Part shown: positions 10,535 to 21,208 of the stretch, in pieces
Layout: each line of letters starts with the position of its first letter
Numbering within the stretch: the stretch's first letter is position 1
Origin: Maylandia zebra
Taxonomy: Eukaryota > Chordata > Actinopteri > Cichliformes > Cichlidae
Reading direction: 5' to 3'
Assembly (NCBI RefSeq): GCF_041146795.1
Contig: NC_135169.1
Span: forward strand, 13,471,585-13,535,584
DNA: 64,000 nucleotides
Notes under the pieces: model-generated
Told to the model about the DNA's origin: nothing
Seen by the model: only the letters and a program-made list of their open reading frames with translations
Databases searched by the model: none
Made by a program: the position numbers and the translations under genes

Positions 10535-12716
10535 CTTCTTGGTCTAGGTCACCCAGACACGCTTAACTTTCAGTTTCAGTCTTCGTCTCGCTGTTCTCGC
10601 AACCACTGGCTCCTCTTCCCCTGCTCGGTGATACACAAAGTTTAACCCAGCCCTTTAGACGCTGTCCTCGCGTTCTCAAGCGTTGACACTCAATCAAAAT
10701 TATTCGCCCTCAAAGTGTTAATATATGACACCAGCAACCCTTATGCGCAACGCGCTCACCTCCGTATACTTACCTCTCCAATAGTTCCTCGGATTAGTGT
10801 TTTTTCATTTATTTTAAACCCATTAACGGCGCTGCGCGTCCCTTATATACTTTACAGCAACACACCCTCAAGGGTCCCTCAACTTGTCCCGTACTAATAA
10901 GTCCAAAACCAAGAAATCACCTTTATGACATTATGTCAAAGCTTTCTCCATGTTGCACAGCCTGCCACAGGTCTAACAAAAAATCGCTGCCCGAGAAGGC
11001 TCCCACATATCAAGGTGGTCGTTTTCACAAACTTCCAGCAGACCCTCAAATAAACAAAAACAACGACCCAGGCAGGCTTCCAGGTCAGCCTCCTCAATTT
11101 CTATGCACACTGAAAACTCATGGGGAGATTCTTCTGTCTCCCCGTGTCCTACACAATTCACCTCCAAATGATCCCCTACAATTGAAATTTCAGTGTGGAA
11201 TGACGCAGAGATTAACATTTCCTTATTTATTCACTATATGTAACCTGAATTTTCTCTCTCTTATCAAATAACAAAGGTTATCTTTACAATTTGTTATTGA
11301 ACTACTAATTAAGTTGCTTTTTATGGTGTCAGTGATAAACCGCCCCTAAAAAGTCCACTTTATTGCGTGCTCATTGAGTTACTCCTATCAAAACTATTTA
11401 ACAAGTTCAATTTACACATACTCATTAATCTGTCACGCTTATTAGTGGCTCATGGTTGCTTAAAGCCTATGTCTGACTTGACCACAGAGTTAGAGCATCA
11501 TTCAATCCTCTCAGGATGACCACTCCACTTACTCTGCATCCAGTCAGCTCATGAATTAACAACCCTTGCAGACTGTAACCCTTTTATTTTTTGTTTATGC
11601 CTTCAAATCCACCTTAAATCTTCTTTACCTAACCGTTGGTTTCAAACACAAACAATTCTTATATTCTATTTTGAAACGCTGTCACCATTCATATATTTAC
11701 AATGTTGTTATTTACTAAGCCAGCATTTTAACCGCAGACATTTATCCACATTTGCAAACAATAGTTATAGAGCTGAATGACACACAAAACCGAAAGCATA
11801 GTCCTCTCATGCGCTCTGCATCAGCTGCCTCATTTGCATGCACACACACTCTTCATCTAAGAATAGCAGCAGGCAGTCAGTGCATTGCTGACTCGACCCA
11901 CAGAGATCTTTTTAATACAGAGACGTCTTATATTTACAACTGCACAGATTTTATGCCTTTTAACACCTACCGAATTTCGAAAAATTTAAGTTAACGGTCT
12001 AACCGATAAAAGTCCAACTTTTTTGTAATCAATTAACCAGTATCTGTCCAACAGTTTCTGGCCTCATCTCTAAAGTCCCTAACTCAATTTAAAAGTGTCC
12101 AACACCCAAGGTCCAACCTTTGCTGCCCAAAAAAGCGCAGATACCGTTCCAAACGGTAAGGAGATTCTAACTCCTAGTTATTCTGGAGTGCCCCAAGCTC
12201 CACAGTGACCAACTGACTATCCCTCTTCGAGGACAATGCATAAGCGTCCTTTGCATTGGCAAGCGTTACCTCTGAGCACTGCGCTTCCTACCAGTCCAAC
12301 TGGCGTTCTTGAGTAATTTATAATACTTTGGAACAACAATAAAACACCCAACAAAGTGTAAGACTGAAGCAGGTCCAACCTTATAACCAAAAAATAACCA
12401 GATTCCCTAACATACTAAACGGTCCAACCGCATTCAATCATTACCAGCAGTCCAACTGCTTTAAATCCTCAGTACTGTCATGACATTCTCATCAAAATCA
12501 AAACAGACATCCACCAGTAACTTCAGTGAGTAGACTTAAATTTTATCATGTCCAATTTGGCACACTTTGGAAATAATTCAACAGGTAGTGCCTTACCTTT
12601 TGGATAAGCCGGCTTATGCCCACTCACTTAGACCACTGGAATTCACGTCTGCCCGTCAGACCACCCAAGACCCCGGATTTCTCCGTCCAAACCTCCAACT
12701 CACCCTCCTCAATAAC
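10535..12716 (-). other. ERV 5' leader, about 2.2 kb
   Basis: Unusually long for a simple retrovirus. No reading frame over about 110 codons looks like a gene. Its PBS-proximal part (11,995-12,460) contains the hairpin array described separately. The rest (10,560-11,990) shows no recognised motif beyond AT-rich stretches and one further palindrome, AAAGTCCACTTT, near 11,350. Confidence 0.6.
11995..12460 (-). promoter_or_regulatory. Array of about 11 short hairpins with a shared UGG loop
   Basis: In viral sense nine perfect stems enclose exactly TGG, always closed by a T-A pair. Plus-strand arm/loop/arm positions: 12008-12022, 12044-12054, 12095-12105, 12108-12120, 12142-12158, 12291-12303, 12371-12381, 12420-12430, 12446-12460. 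Stem lengths are 4-7 bp and the stem sequences differ. Two variants are 11995-12005 (loop TAG) and 12203-12215 (loop TGGTC). Arms that change in step while the loop stays constant indicate an RNA structure rather than a plain tandem repeat. Position near the primer site suggests packaging, dimerisation or translation control; the function is unknown. Confidence 0.7.
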
Positions 12717-12732
12717 CGGACGAAGCCCCCAA
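12717..12732 (-). promoter_or_regulatory. ERV primer-binding site, tRNA-Pro-like
   Basis: Right after the 5' LTR the viral strand reads TT then TGGGGGCTTCGTCCGG. This matches the sequence complementary to the tRNA-Pro 3' end except for one extra T after GGGGGC. Confidence 0.75.
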
Positions 12733-12733
12733 A

Positions 12734-13541
12734 TGTTAAGATTCAATATTGAGGAAGGGTACAAGAGGTGATCGAAGAATAACCACACCGATCCGGCCGG
12801 GTAAAGTCAAACGATGATTTTAATGAATACACGCGTGGGAAGAGAACTCTGTACGCAGACAGGAAGTAGTCTTCGACTTAATCAAAGCATGAACAGATAT
12901 TTTATAGCATCAGGGTTTATTTACTGACGCCCCTTCATACGTCACAGATACATTTTATACATAGATCAGATCAACATCATGACTTTTCACCTAGAAAATC
13001 ATCTTCTATTTTCATGGCTAGCCCTTCCTGTCTACCTTTCAGTTCTTGTCTTGTTCCTCTTTCTTGCCGAGACACCAAGAAACGGTTCCTCTTTTACCAA
13101 GACAATTTTGCAGTTACAGCCAAACATAACTAACCTCTCCTCTAAATAAATCTAATTTAAAGTGTGTGTGTGTGTGTGTGTTGACCTCACATGCTCTTTC
13201 TTAATTCACCTGTTACACTTCTGACCTTTTACCAGACCAGAAGCTCACTGAGACTATGTGTATGTCTTCTACTAAATAAATGTTTTAATCAAGAACCTCT
13301 ACTAAAACCTTAATATAAAATGATAAAGCTATCTGTTACATTGTTAAAGCCTCGTCTTAGCCTGCGGCTCAAAATAACTTCCTGCTTCTTTCTGCATACA
13401 ACTTCCTGTCAGCCTGCAACTCAGTCTTTCTGAAAGAGACACTGTCTAAACCTTGGAATGCAATATCCATGCTGCAAATTATATTATTAATGCAATAACA
13501 ATTATTTAACAATAGCAGTAAAATAATTTCCCTCCTCGACA
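12734..13541 (-). repeat. ERV 5' LTR
   Basis: 808 bp, the same as 3970-4777 in every block compared. Ends are TGTCGAGG...TTAACA on the viral strand. Confidence 0.92.
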
Positions 13542-13661
13542 GTAACTAAGTAATTAATTACTTTTGAAAATAAGTAATCAGTAAAGTAACGGGATTACTT
13601 TTTTGGGGGAGTAATCAGTAATTAGTTACTGATTACTTTTTTCAAGTAACTTGACCAACAC

Positions 13662-14189
13662 TGATGGTCACACCTCTCTGTTTTCATCAAAAACTGTGTG
13701 CTCAAGGGGGGGAAGCTATAAACAACTGAAACGTAAAGCTTGCAGAAACACAGAGATGAGATGAACAGACTTCAAAGTCCAATACAGCACTATATGTACA
13801 CGGAGAAGGGGAAGTGGAGAAAGCCGGGGATAACGAGACACAGGTAAACTAAATTGAAGGATGAGCCAATGAAAGGGTAGCTAAAATCAAGGCACAAGGA
13901 AAATGCAGGAAACCACATAAACAAGTAAACCAAGAGTCAAATAGAATATTTACATAAATAAAACGAAAGTCCAAAAACTTAAAAACATTTGGTCAAATCA
14001 CCCAGGACCGTGATACACTGTATGCTTTTGAATCCATTAGGTTGCGTAAAAGGAGAAATCGTCAGCTGGATAATTACTGGATTTCTACCTGAATGGTGTT
14101 TGAGCCAGAAAACAAGAATCAAACTCAGGCTGGTTGTTGCCACATTCTTTATTTTTTTTTGGCAGAAAGTACAACAATAAAGATAATTG
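13662..14189. other. Spacer 3' of the ZP gene
   Basis: No gene or repeat with clear ends was recognised. Confidence 0.3.
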
Positions 14190-14266
14190 TAGGGCCTCTA
14201 CAATATATAGTGCCTCAAAGCAACTTTTGGTGTGAATTGGCACTATATAAATAAAATTGAATAAAG
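14190..14266 (+). mobile_element. Truncated LINE/SINE 3' end
   Basis: The segment ending GGCACTATATAAATAAAATTGAATAAA is a typical teleost retroposon 3' end; only this end is present. Confidence 0.5.
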
Positions 14267-14455
14267 AAGATGGAGTGAAGTAGTGTTTCTCTGTGTGTCT
14301 GCTGAACACTGTCCTCAAAAACAATGTTCAGCATTTGGTCGGCAACTGGTCATTCAGTCGTAGTCAGCATGGAAACCACTCTTGCCCTCTCGTGATTCTG
14401 TTCGCAGCCAATCTTACTTCTTACACCACTCATTAGATTTGTCACCTGAAGTTAC

Positions 14456-17400
14456 CTAATGAGTCCAGGACATGCCGATGGAGGCTTCACCTTCGTATTT
14501 GGATCCAACAGATCTGCGTCTGCGAGCTGCTGCATTACAATTCTGGATGTTCAAACAAAATACAACTGAATTCACTTCATGTTTTCAGTGTTGTGCTGTG
14601 AGTGTAGTTAAATGAGGATAAAAATGTACAGAACAATATAATCTAGTAATAAACAGGTGTTTAGTTAGAACGTAACACATGCACCTGCTTTACTTAAAGC
14701 ACCAAAATGATTATATATGACCATATATGTTAATGGTGTGCTTTGGAACAATGAATAGATGGTTAGGTTTGTGCATAACAAATCAAGCCCTCCTGTAACA
14801 GGTGGGATGAATAGGTAAAGCTTGCTATGAGTGTTTGACAGTGAGGCCTACCGGTATGCAGCTGGTCTCCTCTTTGGGACACAGGTGGAGTTTGCAGTGC
14901 AGGTAGACTTCACCAGAACCCCCAGTGAACCGGAACATGTTGAACGAAAACAAGGTGGAGGTTCCCAGTCCGTTTTCCTCCACTGCCACTGTCAGGTCAG
15001 CAGGGTTCGCACAGCTTTTCATAACCACGAAAATACACGTTATTGAGGAGCTGATAAAGGTGATCAAAGTGAACTTATGAGTGACTCTGAGTATCTCTCA
15101 CCGTTAATGATCAGATCATGTCTTGGACTGCTGGTAGGTGATGCCTGGTTGGTTGCCCAGCAGGAGTCGCTCACCACAGTGACCATGCTTCCATCCAGCC
15201 CATTAGTCTCCAGCTCTACCCAGATCCTCTGGTTCAGTCTCACTTGACTGTTCAGCTGCACAACTTGTGTCCACCCAGCGTCGGTGTAGGCCTTGATAAT
15301 CAGAGTGTAATTCCAAGCTCCACATGAGATCTTCTGTGCAACGGAGCTGCAGAATGCACACATTTGCACTGTTAACAATGCCCACATTTTAACAAATATT
15401 CAAACAATACCTAGCAGCCACTACAAACCAGTCTCTGATTCTGAAGGTTGCAGTGTTGATGTTCGGCTGACTGTGAACACAGGAGAAGTCGATCTGGACT
15501 TGGTTGTTGCGAGCAGAGATGGGCAGTAATGCGTTACTTGTAACGCGTTACTGTAATCTGATTACTTTTTCAAGTAACGAGTAAAGTAAGGGATTACTAT
15601 TGCAAAATCGGTAATTAGATTACCGTTACTTTCCCGTAGGAACGCTGCGTTACTGCGTTACTAAAACCGTGATTTTTTTGCGAGAATGTCTCATGACAGT
15701 GACGTAAGCAAGTGCGCCGTTGGTGACAACAGCTGTGTGCAGATCGACAATGGATAATATATCGATTGTGGGAGAGAGTATGAGCGTGCAGCGTTTAAAG
15801 TGTGGAAGTACTGACCTTACTTTGAGTTTGATTCCATAAAAAGTGACAAAAACATTAGTGTCCGTTGGGCGTGGGAAGAAAACTTTTTACAGCGAAAAAA
15901 ACCCCTAAACTTCCAAGCAAGCACCGAGTGCGCTACGACGTAATGGGAAACTCACAGAGAAACTCGCGGATTCTTCAACTGACCGCAGCACACCTGCACC
16001 AGGGTAAACCTCCGCCTACCCCCAGTCCTGCTTTACAGGTGAAAATAGAGCAAAAGGACCGCTGAGTCTTTGACTTTATTTATTTTCTGCTGTGTTTTAC
16101 TTGCATCTATTTGAAAGACTGAGTGTAAACACAAAAAATATTTTATTTTATGTGCTGGAATGTGCAGAAAATAGGTTTAAATGTTAAACTAATTTATTCA
16201 AGTCAGAGAATGTTGCATATAATTATATTTTTTCTTGATGCATAAAGTTAAAAGATTAAAACTGATAAAACAAGTTAAAAAAAAGAGCCTTTTCCATTTG
16301 ATTACATTTTGTATGATGGATTATGTAGAAAAAGTAGAATTGGGCTGAAAGATCTATCGCTTTATCACCTCTTCAGGTTGTAAATCGTGTTTTTAAAAAG
16401 TAACTAAGTAACTAAGTAACTAAGTAATTAATTACTTTTGAAAATAAGTAATCAGTAAAGTAACGGGATTACTTTTTGGGGGGAGTAATCAGTAATTAGT
16501 TACTGATTACTTTTTTCAAGTAACTTGACCAACACTGGTTGCGAGTGATGACGTCAAAAGAGTAATTCTGGCTCCTGATGGTGTTCTTATAGATGACGTA
16601 GCTGTTGTTGGTCTGCAGGGTCACATAATCAGATACTAAGCAAGTTCTTCATTGTTTCATCTTTAACATCTGATACCCTTTAAGATGTTGACTGACTGGT
16701 ATAAACTTCAGATGACCAAAAATTTTAGAATTCACAGAGATCAAAGCTTAAACAGCAGGAGATGAAACCCACCGTGACCACCGTCCCACATCTGTTGCTG
16801 CTGTTGAAGCTGAAGGTCACCATGTGGGTGAGCTCGTCCACCTGACCCCTGCAGGTCGGGTAGTTGAGCTGTAAGGCAGAGTAATTGATGTGTTTGTCCT
16901 CCAGGAGACAACCGACCAGAGTGACTGAAGCAGAGTCCTGCATGCAGACCGTTGCATCACCTGAACGTCACAATATCAGTCAGAAAAATCACAATTAGAA
17001 GCTTTCCTCCATTATTCAGCCCTGTTGTCATGGTGATGTCACAACTGTCGTACCCAAAGAGTTGATTTCTTGGTACTTGGAGGAAAAAATGGCCCGACAA
17101 AAGCAGCGAGTGTCACCACTGACCGTCTTCTCACCACAGAACTCGTGATCGCTGCAGGTCCTGTCCTGACAGAAGGCCTCAGAGGCTACAGAGGAACACA
17201 CTGATGTATTATCCTGAAAACGTGGGAGCTCTAAAAATCCACAGTTCAGGTCTTTAACAAAGGAGAGCTTATTAATGTCTTATTAAGGTCTTACAGCAGC
17301 CGGTCTTTGATGTCCAGCCATCCTGAGCGTGGTTGTGTAGACTGCAGGCTCTGGCGTAGGCCTTCAGAAACTGACAGTTGAGTCCATCCACTGCAGGATA

Positions 17401-19026
17401 TTTACACAAAGTGTTGGTGCAGGCGGTTATGTAGGGCTCTGGGTCAATGTCACTGTTACAGGAGGAGAAGGGCGCCTCCTTCAGGAGATTACAGCTGTAC
17501 CACAGACAGAAGAAGAAGTTGAAGATAATAAAATGATAATCTGTAATCAGATGTGTTTATTTTCTATCTGTGCTGCAGTTACATGTGATGTACCACAGAG
17601 ATCAAGGTACAACACAGATGTTTCCTGCCTTGTGGATCAGTCTGCTCTCCGTTCAGTCACACTGGTGCAGTCGATCGTGGTGTCAGCAGGCTCACTGTAC
17701 TGCATCTCACAGCTAGGGGGCGACAAACAACAAAGTTCAGGCTCATTCATACAAACAGAATATCTGCAACAGCAGCAGCAGCAGTCAGAGGGACTCTGAG
17801 CTTGTGATGAGGTCTTACCTGGTGGAGCTGTACTCAGAGAGCCTCAGGTCACTCAGAGACCTGCTGGAGTTTCCACACAGACCCTCCACAGATGAACCAG
17901 CAGGTCCTGCAGAGGATCAGGACAGAATGAGTCAGATCAGCATCAATATTCAAACTGGACAAACACAGAAGAATAAATAACAGCACAGTTTACAGTTTAC
18001 GTTACATGAATTAAACTTTATCTTCTGTACCTTCTAAGAGGATCTGTGCGGTGTAGCCGTCAAAGAAGACAGAAATGTTGAGGTTGGAGAGCGACAGCTT
18101 GGCAGTGACTCCAGTTTGGTCCTGAGAGAGCTGCACACCATGAACCAGCTGAGGCAAACTTTCAAGGGTCAACATGAAGTTGTCCAGCTGCATCACAGCA
18201 GAGATAAAGTGGAGGAAACACTGAGTGAAACATGTCAAACACACAAACAGGCTGATTTCACAGCAACAGCTCTGAAAGAACTGCTTCTAACAGCCCTGAG
18301 AAGAACGATGCGAGGAAACACAGCAGTTTCTTTGCATAACCTAAACTTGCACCACTGACCAACAATCGACCGAATTGTTATGACCATTAATTAATTGCCA
18401 TGAGCACCATTGAGAATCGGGGAATGGCTGCAACAATGTACATGGCAATATGGTTAAAGATGTACCCTTAGCTTGCCTGACGCAGCTTACCCAAACTCTC
18501 CCGCCTTGTTCCAGGTGAATATGAACACCTGGCCCATCTAGACGCAGTATCACGCTGTCCAATAAGCTCACATCTTCATGATGGCGGTCTCTGAAATTTG
18601 CCACGAGGTACAGGTTTGGGATTGACGGAATAGAAACCAGAGAGTAAGCACACCGATCCTTGATGAAGTTGAGTTGGCCGTGGACGTTGATGACAGTTGG
18701 GCCAGTCACAGTACAGGTGGTGTCCACTACACAGCTGATGGAAGCAAAGAAGAAAACAATCAACCACTAACCTCATAAGCCGCTGATGAGGAAGAGACCA
18801 AATACACTAAATAAAAAAAATTAATTAAATTACATTAAAAAAAAATCCCTTAACGCATCAGATCTTTCTTTTAAATATAAATGGGGTTATATTCACGTGT
18901 TGTTTCCTTGACAACGCTCCAGTGGACCACAGCCAATGGTTTCAAGGACTGCAGTTTCAGAGCAGGTGAGTTTGGAGCAGGTTTCTGGATCAGCGCTCAC
19001 CACAGTGTCAGGTTCATATGCAATAC
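14456..19026 (-). pseudogene. VWD-C8-ZP domain protein (alpha-tectorin/uromodulin-like), split by insertion
   Basis: Exons recognised on the minus strand: 19026-18897 (Cys-rich, CSKLTCSE), 18734-18491 and 18187-18031 and 17906-17819 (VWD; TCTVTGPT, VEGLCGNSS), 17712-17649 (CEMQYSEP), 17494-17295 (C8-like; ACTNTLCKYP, ARACSLHNH), 17185-17054 (EFCGEKTVSGDTRC), 16960 to about 16769 (ZP-N; VTLVGCLLED, DELTHMVTF), 16635-15411 (ZP linker, interrupted), 15346-15102 (ZP-C; GLDGSMVTVVSDSCWAT), 15014-14852 (YLHCKLHLCP) and a last exon ending at 14456 with RRRRS, a furin-type site typical of ZP proteins. Such proteins are secreted or GPI-linked and polymerise through the ZP domain. Damage: a 1-kb transposon lies inside the 16635-15411 exon; the donor after 17649 reads GA instead of GT; the 15102/15014 junction does not keep frame; and the last junction (14852 to about 14530) is also out of phase. 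Exons 5' of 19,026 were not found. Confidence 0.82.
15514..16537. mobile_element. hAT-type non-autonomous element, intact copy, inside a ZP exon
   Basis: 1,024 bp, flanked by the 8-bp duplication GTTGCGAG (15506-15513, 16538-16545). The ends CAGAGATGGGCAGTAATG and CAAGTAACTTGACCAACACTG are rich in alternating GTAAC/GTTAC words and pair imperfectly. Removing it with one TSD copy restores an open frame across the ZP exon (VITRN|NQVQIDFSC). Confidence 0.92.
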
Positions 19027-19254
19027 CTGAGAAGTGATGGACGGTTTACTTTAGTTTAAAAACCAACAAGAGCAAGCAGAAAGGCACAGCACTCCCTGTA
19101 ACATCCCAGAGTCAAAGTAATGAGCCTGAGATTCACCAACCTAAGTGTCTGCATCCACTGATATCTTGTATTGTATTCTTGTACACTGTAGTCACCTTGA
19201 TACCACTGATGTAGACTTCCAAGTCCTAAGCAGAACCGCACAAAACTCATGTTA
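19027..19254. other. Region upstream of first recognised ZP exon
   Basis: Only short open frames are present. No signal peptide exon or promoter was recognised. Confidence 0.3.
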
Positions 19255-19470
19255 CACAGCAAAATCTCCAGTGTTAAATTAACACTGGAGAGTGTCTATA
19301 TGGGTGCACACCTCTGAGTGTTAAATACAACACTATTGAGTGTTAAATTAACACTTTGACAGTGTTATATGTTTAAAAGTAACCTAGTCAGTTTTGAAGA
19401 TTAACAATGGCTAACACTGAGCAGTGCTGATTTTCTAACACTGGAAAATAACTCAAAATGTTAGAAATAT
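19255..19470. mobile_element. Truncated end of a TA-flanked, GTGTTAA-rich DNA element
   Basis: It begins TA|CACAGCAAAATCTCC and shares GTGTCTATATGGGT and repeated AGTGTTAAAT words with the 3' end of the element at 28,400-31,811. The other end is missing, probably lost when ERV2 arrived. Confidence 0.6.
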
Positions 19471-19471
19471 T

Positions 19472-19733
19472 TTGCATTATTCTCCTGAATTAGAAGAAGG
19501 TGATAACTATTGCATTTGTTAAACTGATTTGCATTGCATTAGACTGCTGATTTATTGTGAATGAATGATATTGTTTTATGATGCATTATACTGCTGAGTT
19601 ATAAGAAATACTGTTCGCAGAAAGTCATCGCCTTATTTGTCTGATTAGAAGAGAACAGAATATACTGGAGTTTTCTGCCCCATCTCAGCAGGAGGCCGTA
19701 GCTTAGGCGCTGTGTGAGAGAAAGAATGTGAAT
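19472..19733 (+). repeat. Partial left LTR-related repeat of a second ERV
   Basis: About 260 bp match 25,537-25,818 with few differences; the right copy has 22 extra bases. After 19,733 it departs from the right copy and shows a TATAAAA at about 19,765. The first 74 bp of the LTR are absent. Confidence 0.75.
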
Positions 19734-20850
19734 CTCTCAGGCCTGAGAGATTGAACTTTAAAGCGCTATAAAATATTCTTACTGAAAACAGTCGCAAAGT
19801 ATTTTTCTCCATGATTATAATGGGCTTGGGAGAAAGATGGGACATTGATCACATGAGAAGTCCTGAGCCTAAAAGGATTGCAGCGAGTCAATCCAGTCCA
19901 AAAAAAACACAAGGAACTGTTTTCCTTTAAAATGATGACGTCATCTTGCTGGTGATGGAGGCTCGAATAGGTTGCACGTGAGACTCCATTATCAGCAATA
20001 TCTGGTATGAATGTGTGTGGATGTATGCATGTGACTGGACTGTGATGGACTGACGACTAAAAGTTTTAACTGACTTGATACTGAGACAAAAACGGTACCG
20101 ACTTTAGGATTAGTAAATGTCCACAAACAATTCACCCAGCCTGTAAAAGAAGGGTGGATGTTTTGTTTTGCTTCGTTTTGTTTTTGCAGGAACAGAAGGA
20201 TGACAGAGACTAAAGGGGGAGGCTGTAGCTTCACATGAGTGTGAAATGCAGACTTAACCCTTTGGTTGCTAATTTTGAGTTACTGATGTTTGCATTAAGA
20301 AAATTGTGTTTTAGTAGCTGTGTTTTAATTAATGTATCACATTATATTGTTGGGAATGTTAAATGCTAAAGTGAAGAAAAGGTTTGATTTCACTCATGAC
20401 TGAACGTGTTATTATTAACCATAGCAGGCCACTGTAAAGAGTCAATTAACTTTTATAGAGGAAAAAAAAAAGCCAAAAAACCCTCTATTGAGGTCTGTGA
20501 ATAACAGGGGAATGATAGACTTGTCACACTCAAAATGGAGATATGTAATAATAAACACTGGTCCCCGTCTTTTAGGTCCTTTCATTGAAATAGTCAATAA
20601 TTCAGAAAAGTACAGATATAACCGACAGGGGCATGTGCTGAGGGGTGGTGCTGCACAAGAACAAGAGCAAAATAAAGAAAAATATTGTGTTTAGCTTTGA
20701 GAAATTCAAATTAAAATGTACCATTACACTCAGAGGATCAATATGAAATTCGATATATGCTAATTTTGTGTGTGAGTACATGACTGATAACTGTTCTGTC
20801 CTGAGCTTTTGTTTTTACAGCACCCACTTGACCACACCAACAGTTTCTCG
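19734..20850. other. Second ERV, 5' non-coding part
   Basis: No gene recognised. A perfect 18-bp palindrome (TCTCTCAGGCCTGAGAGA) lies at about 19,733-19,750. Confidence 0.35.
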
Positions 20851-21208
20851 CCACCAAAAGGGGGTACTTGCAAAGAATAGGGAGGAATATCATCAAAACT
20901 GGGAAAGGTAAGCCCCGAAGGGGGTGATAACACCATAACTTTCACTTATGGTCAAATTCTCAAAATTTGACCCCAAACTTGAAAAATTCTTCAAACACTT
21001 AGAGACAGAGTGGATAAACATAATGTCGCAAACCACATAAGGATGGAGCATTGGAATTGATAAGATGGTGAAATAACACGCAGGAAAAATATTGACCATG
21101 TTGATTATGTTTATTCCAGTGTACAGAGATTGGCTAATCTGACCAGGAAATGTTATAAAATGGATTGTCGGAACAGTCAGCATTAAAGTCACCATTGACA
21201 GTCCAGAC

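Larger units (their letters stand above)
3970..13541 (-). mobile_element. Endogenous retrovirus, class I (gamma/epsilon-like), full length, env lost
   Basis: Two 808-bp LTRs bound the element, with TG...CA ends and a 4-bp target duplication GTAA (3966-3969 and 13,542-13,545). In viral (minus-strand) order it holds: 5' LTR, primer-binding site, a 2.2-kb leader, a splice donor, gag, an in-frame TGA, protease, RT, RNase H, integrase, a roughly 0.8-kb non-coding remnant, polypurine tract and 3' LTR. The tRNA-Pro-type primer site, the gag-stop-pro arrangement in one frame and the single CCHC box fit gamma/epsilon-like retroviruses. Pol carries stops, frameshifts and deletions, and no env was found, so this copy cannot encode a complete virus. 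Confidence 0.93.
3612..13661. mobile_element. hAT-type non-autonomous element, copy 1, split by the ERV
   Basis: Bases 3612-3969 match 16,040-16,400 of the intact copy at 15,514-16,537, and 13,542-13,661 match that copy's 3' end (ending CCAACACTG). The ERV at 3970-13,541 lies between them. The 5' third of this copy is missing and the minisatellite abuts it. The intact copy shows the uninterrupted sequence AAAAAGTAACTAAG at the ERV insertion point. Confidence 0.85.

Noticed and set aside
11985..12470. CRISPR-like or simple tandem repeat reading of the TCCAAC array
   Set aside because: Only the centre is constant; flanks are self-complementary and differ between copies, and spacing is irregular, so hairpins explain it better. 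The genome is eukaryotic.
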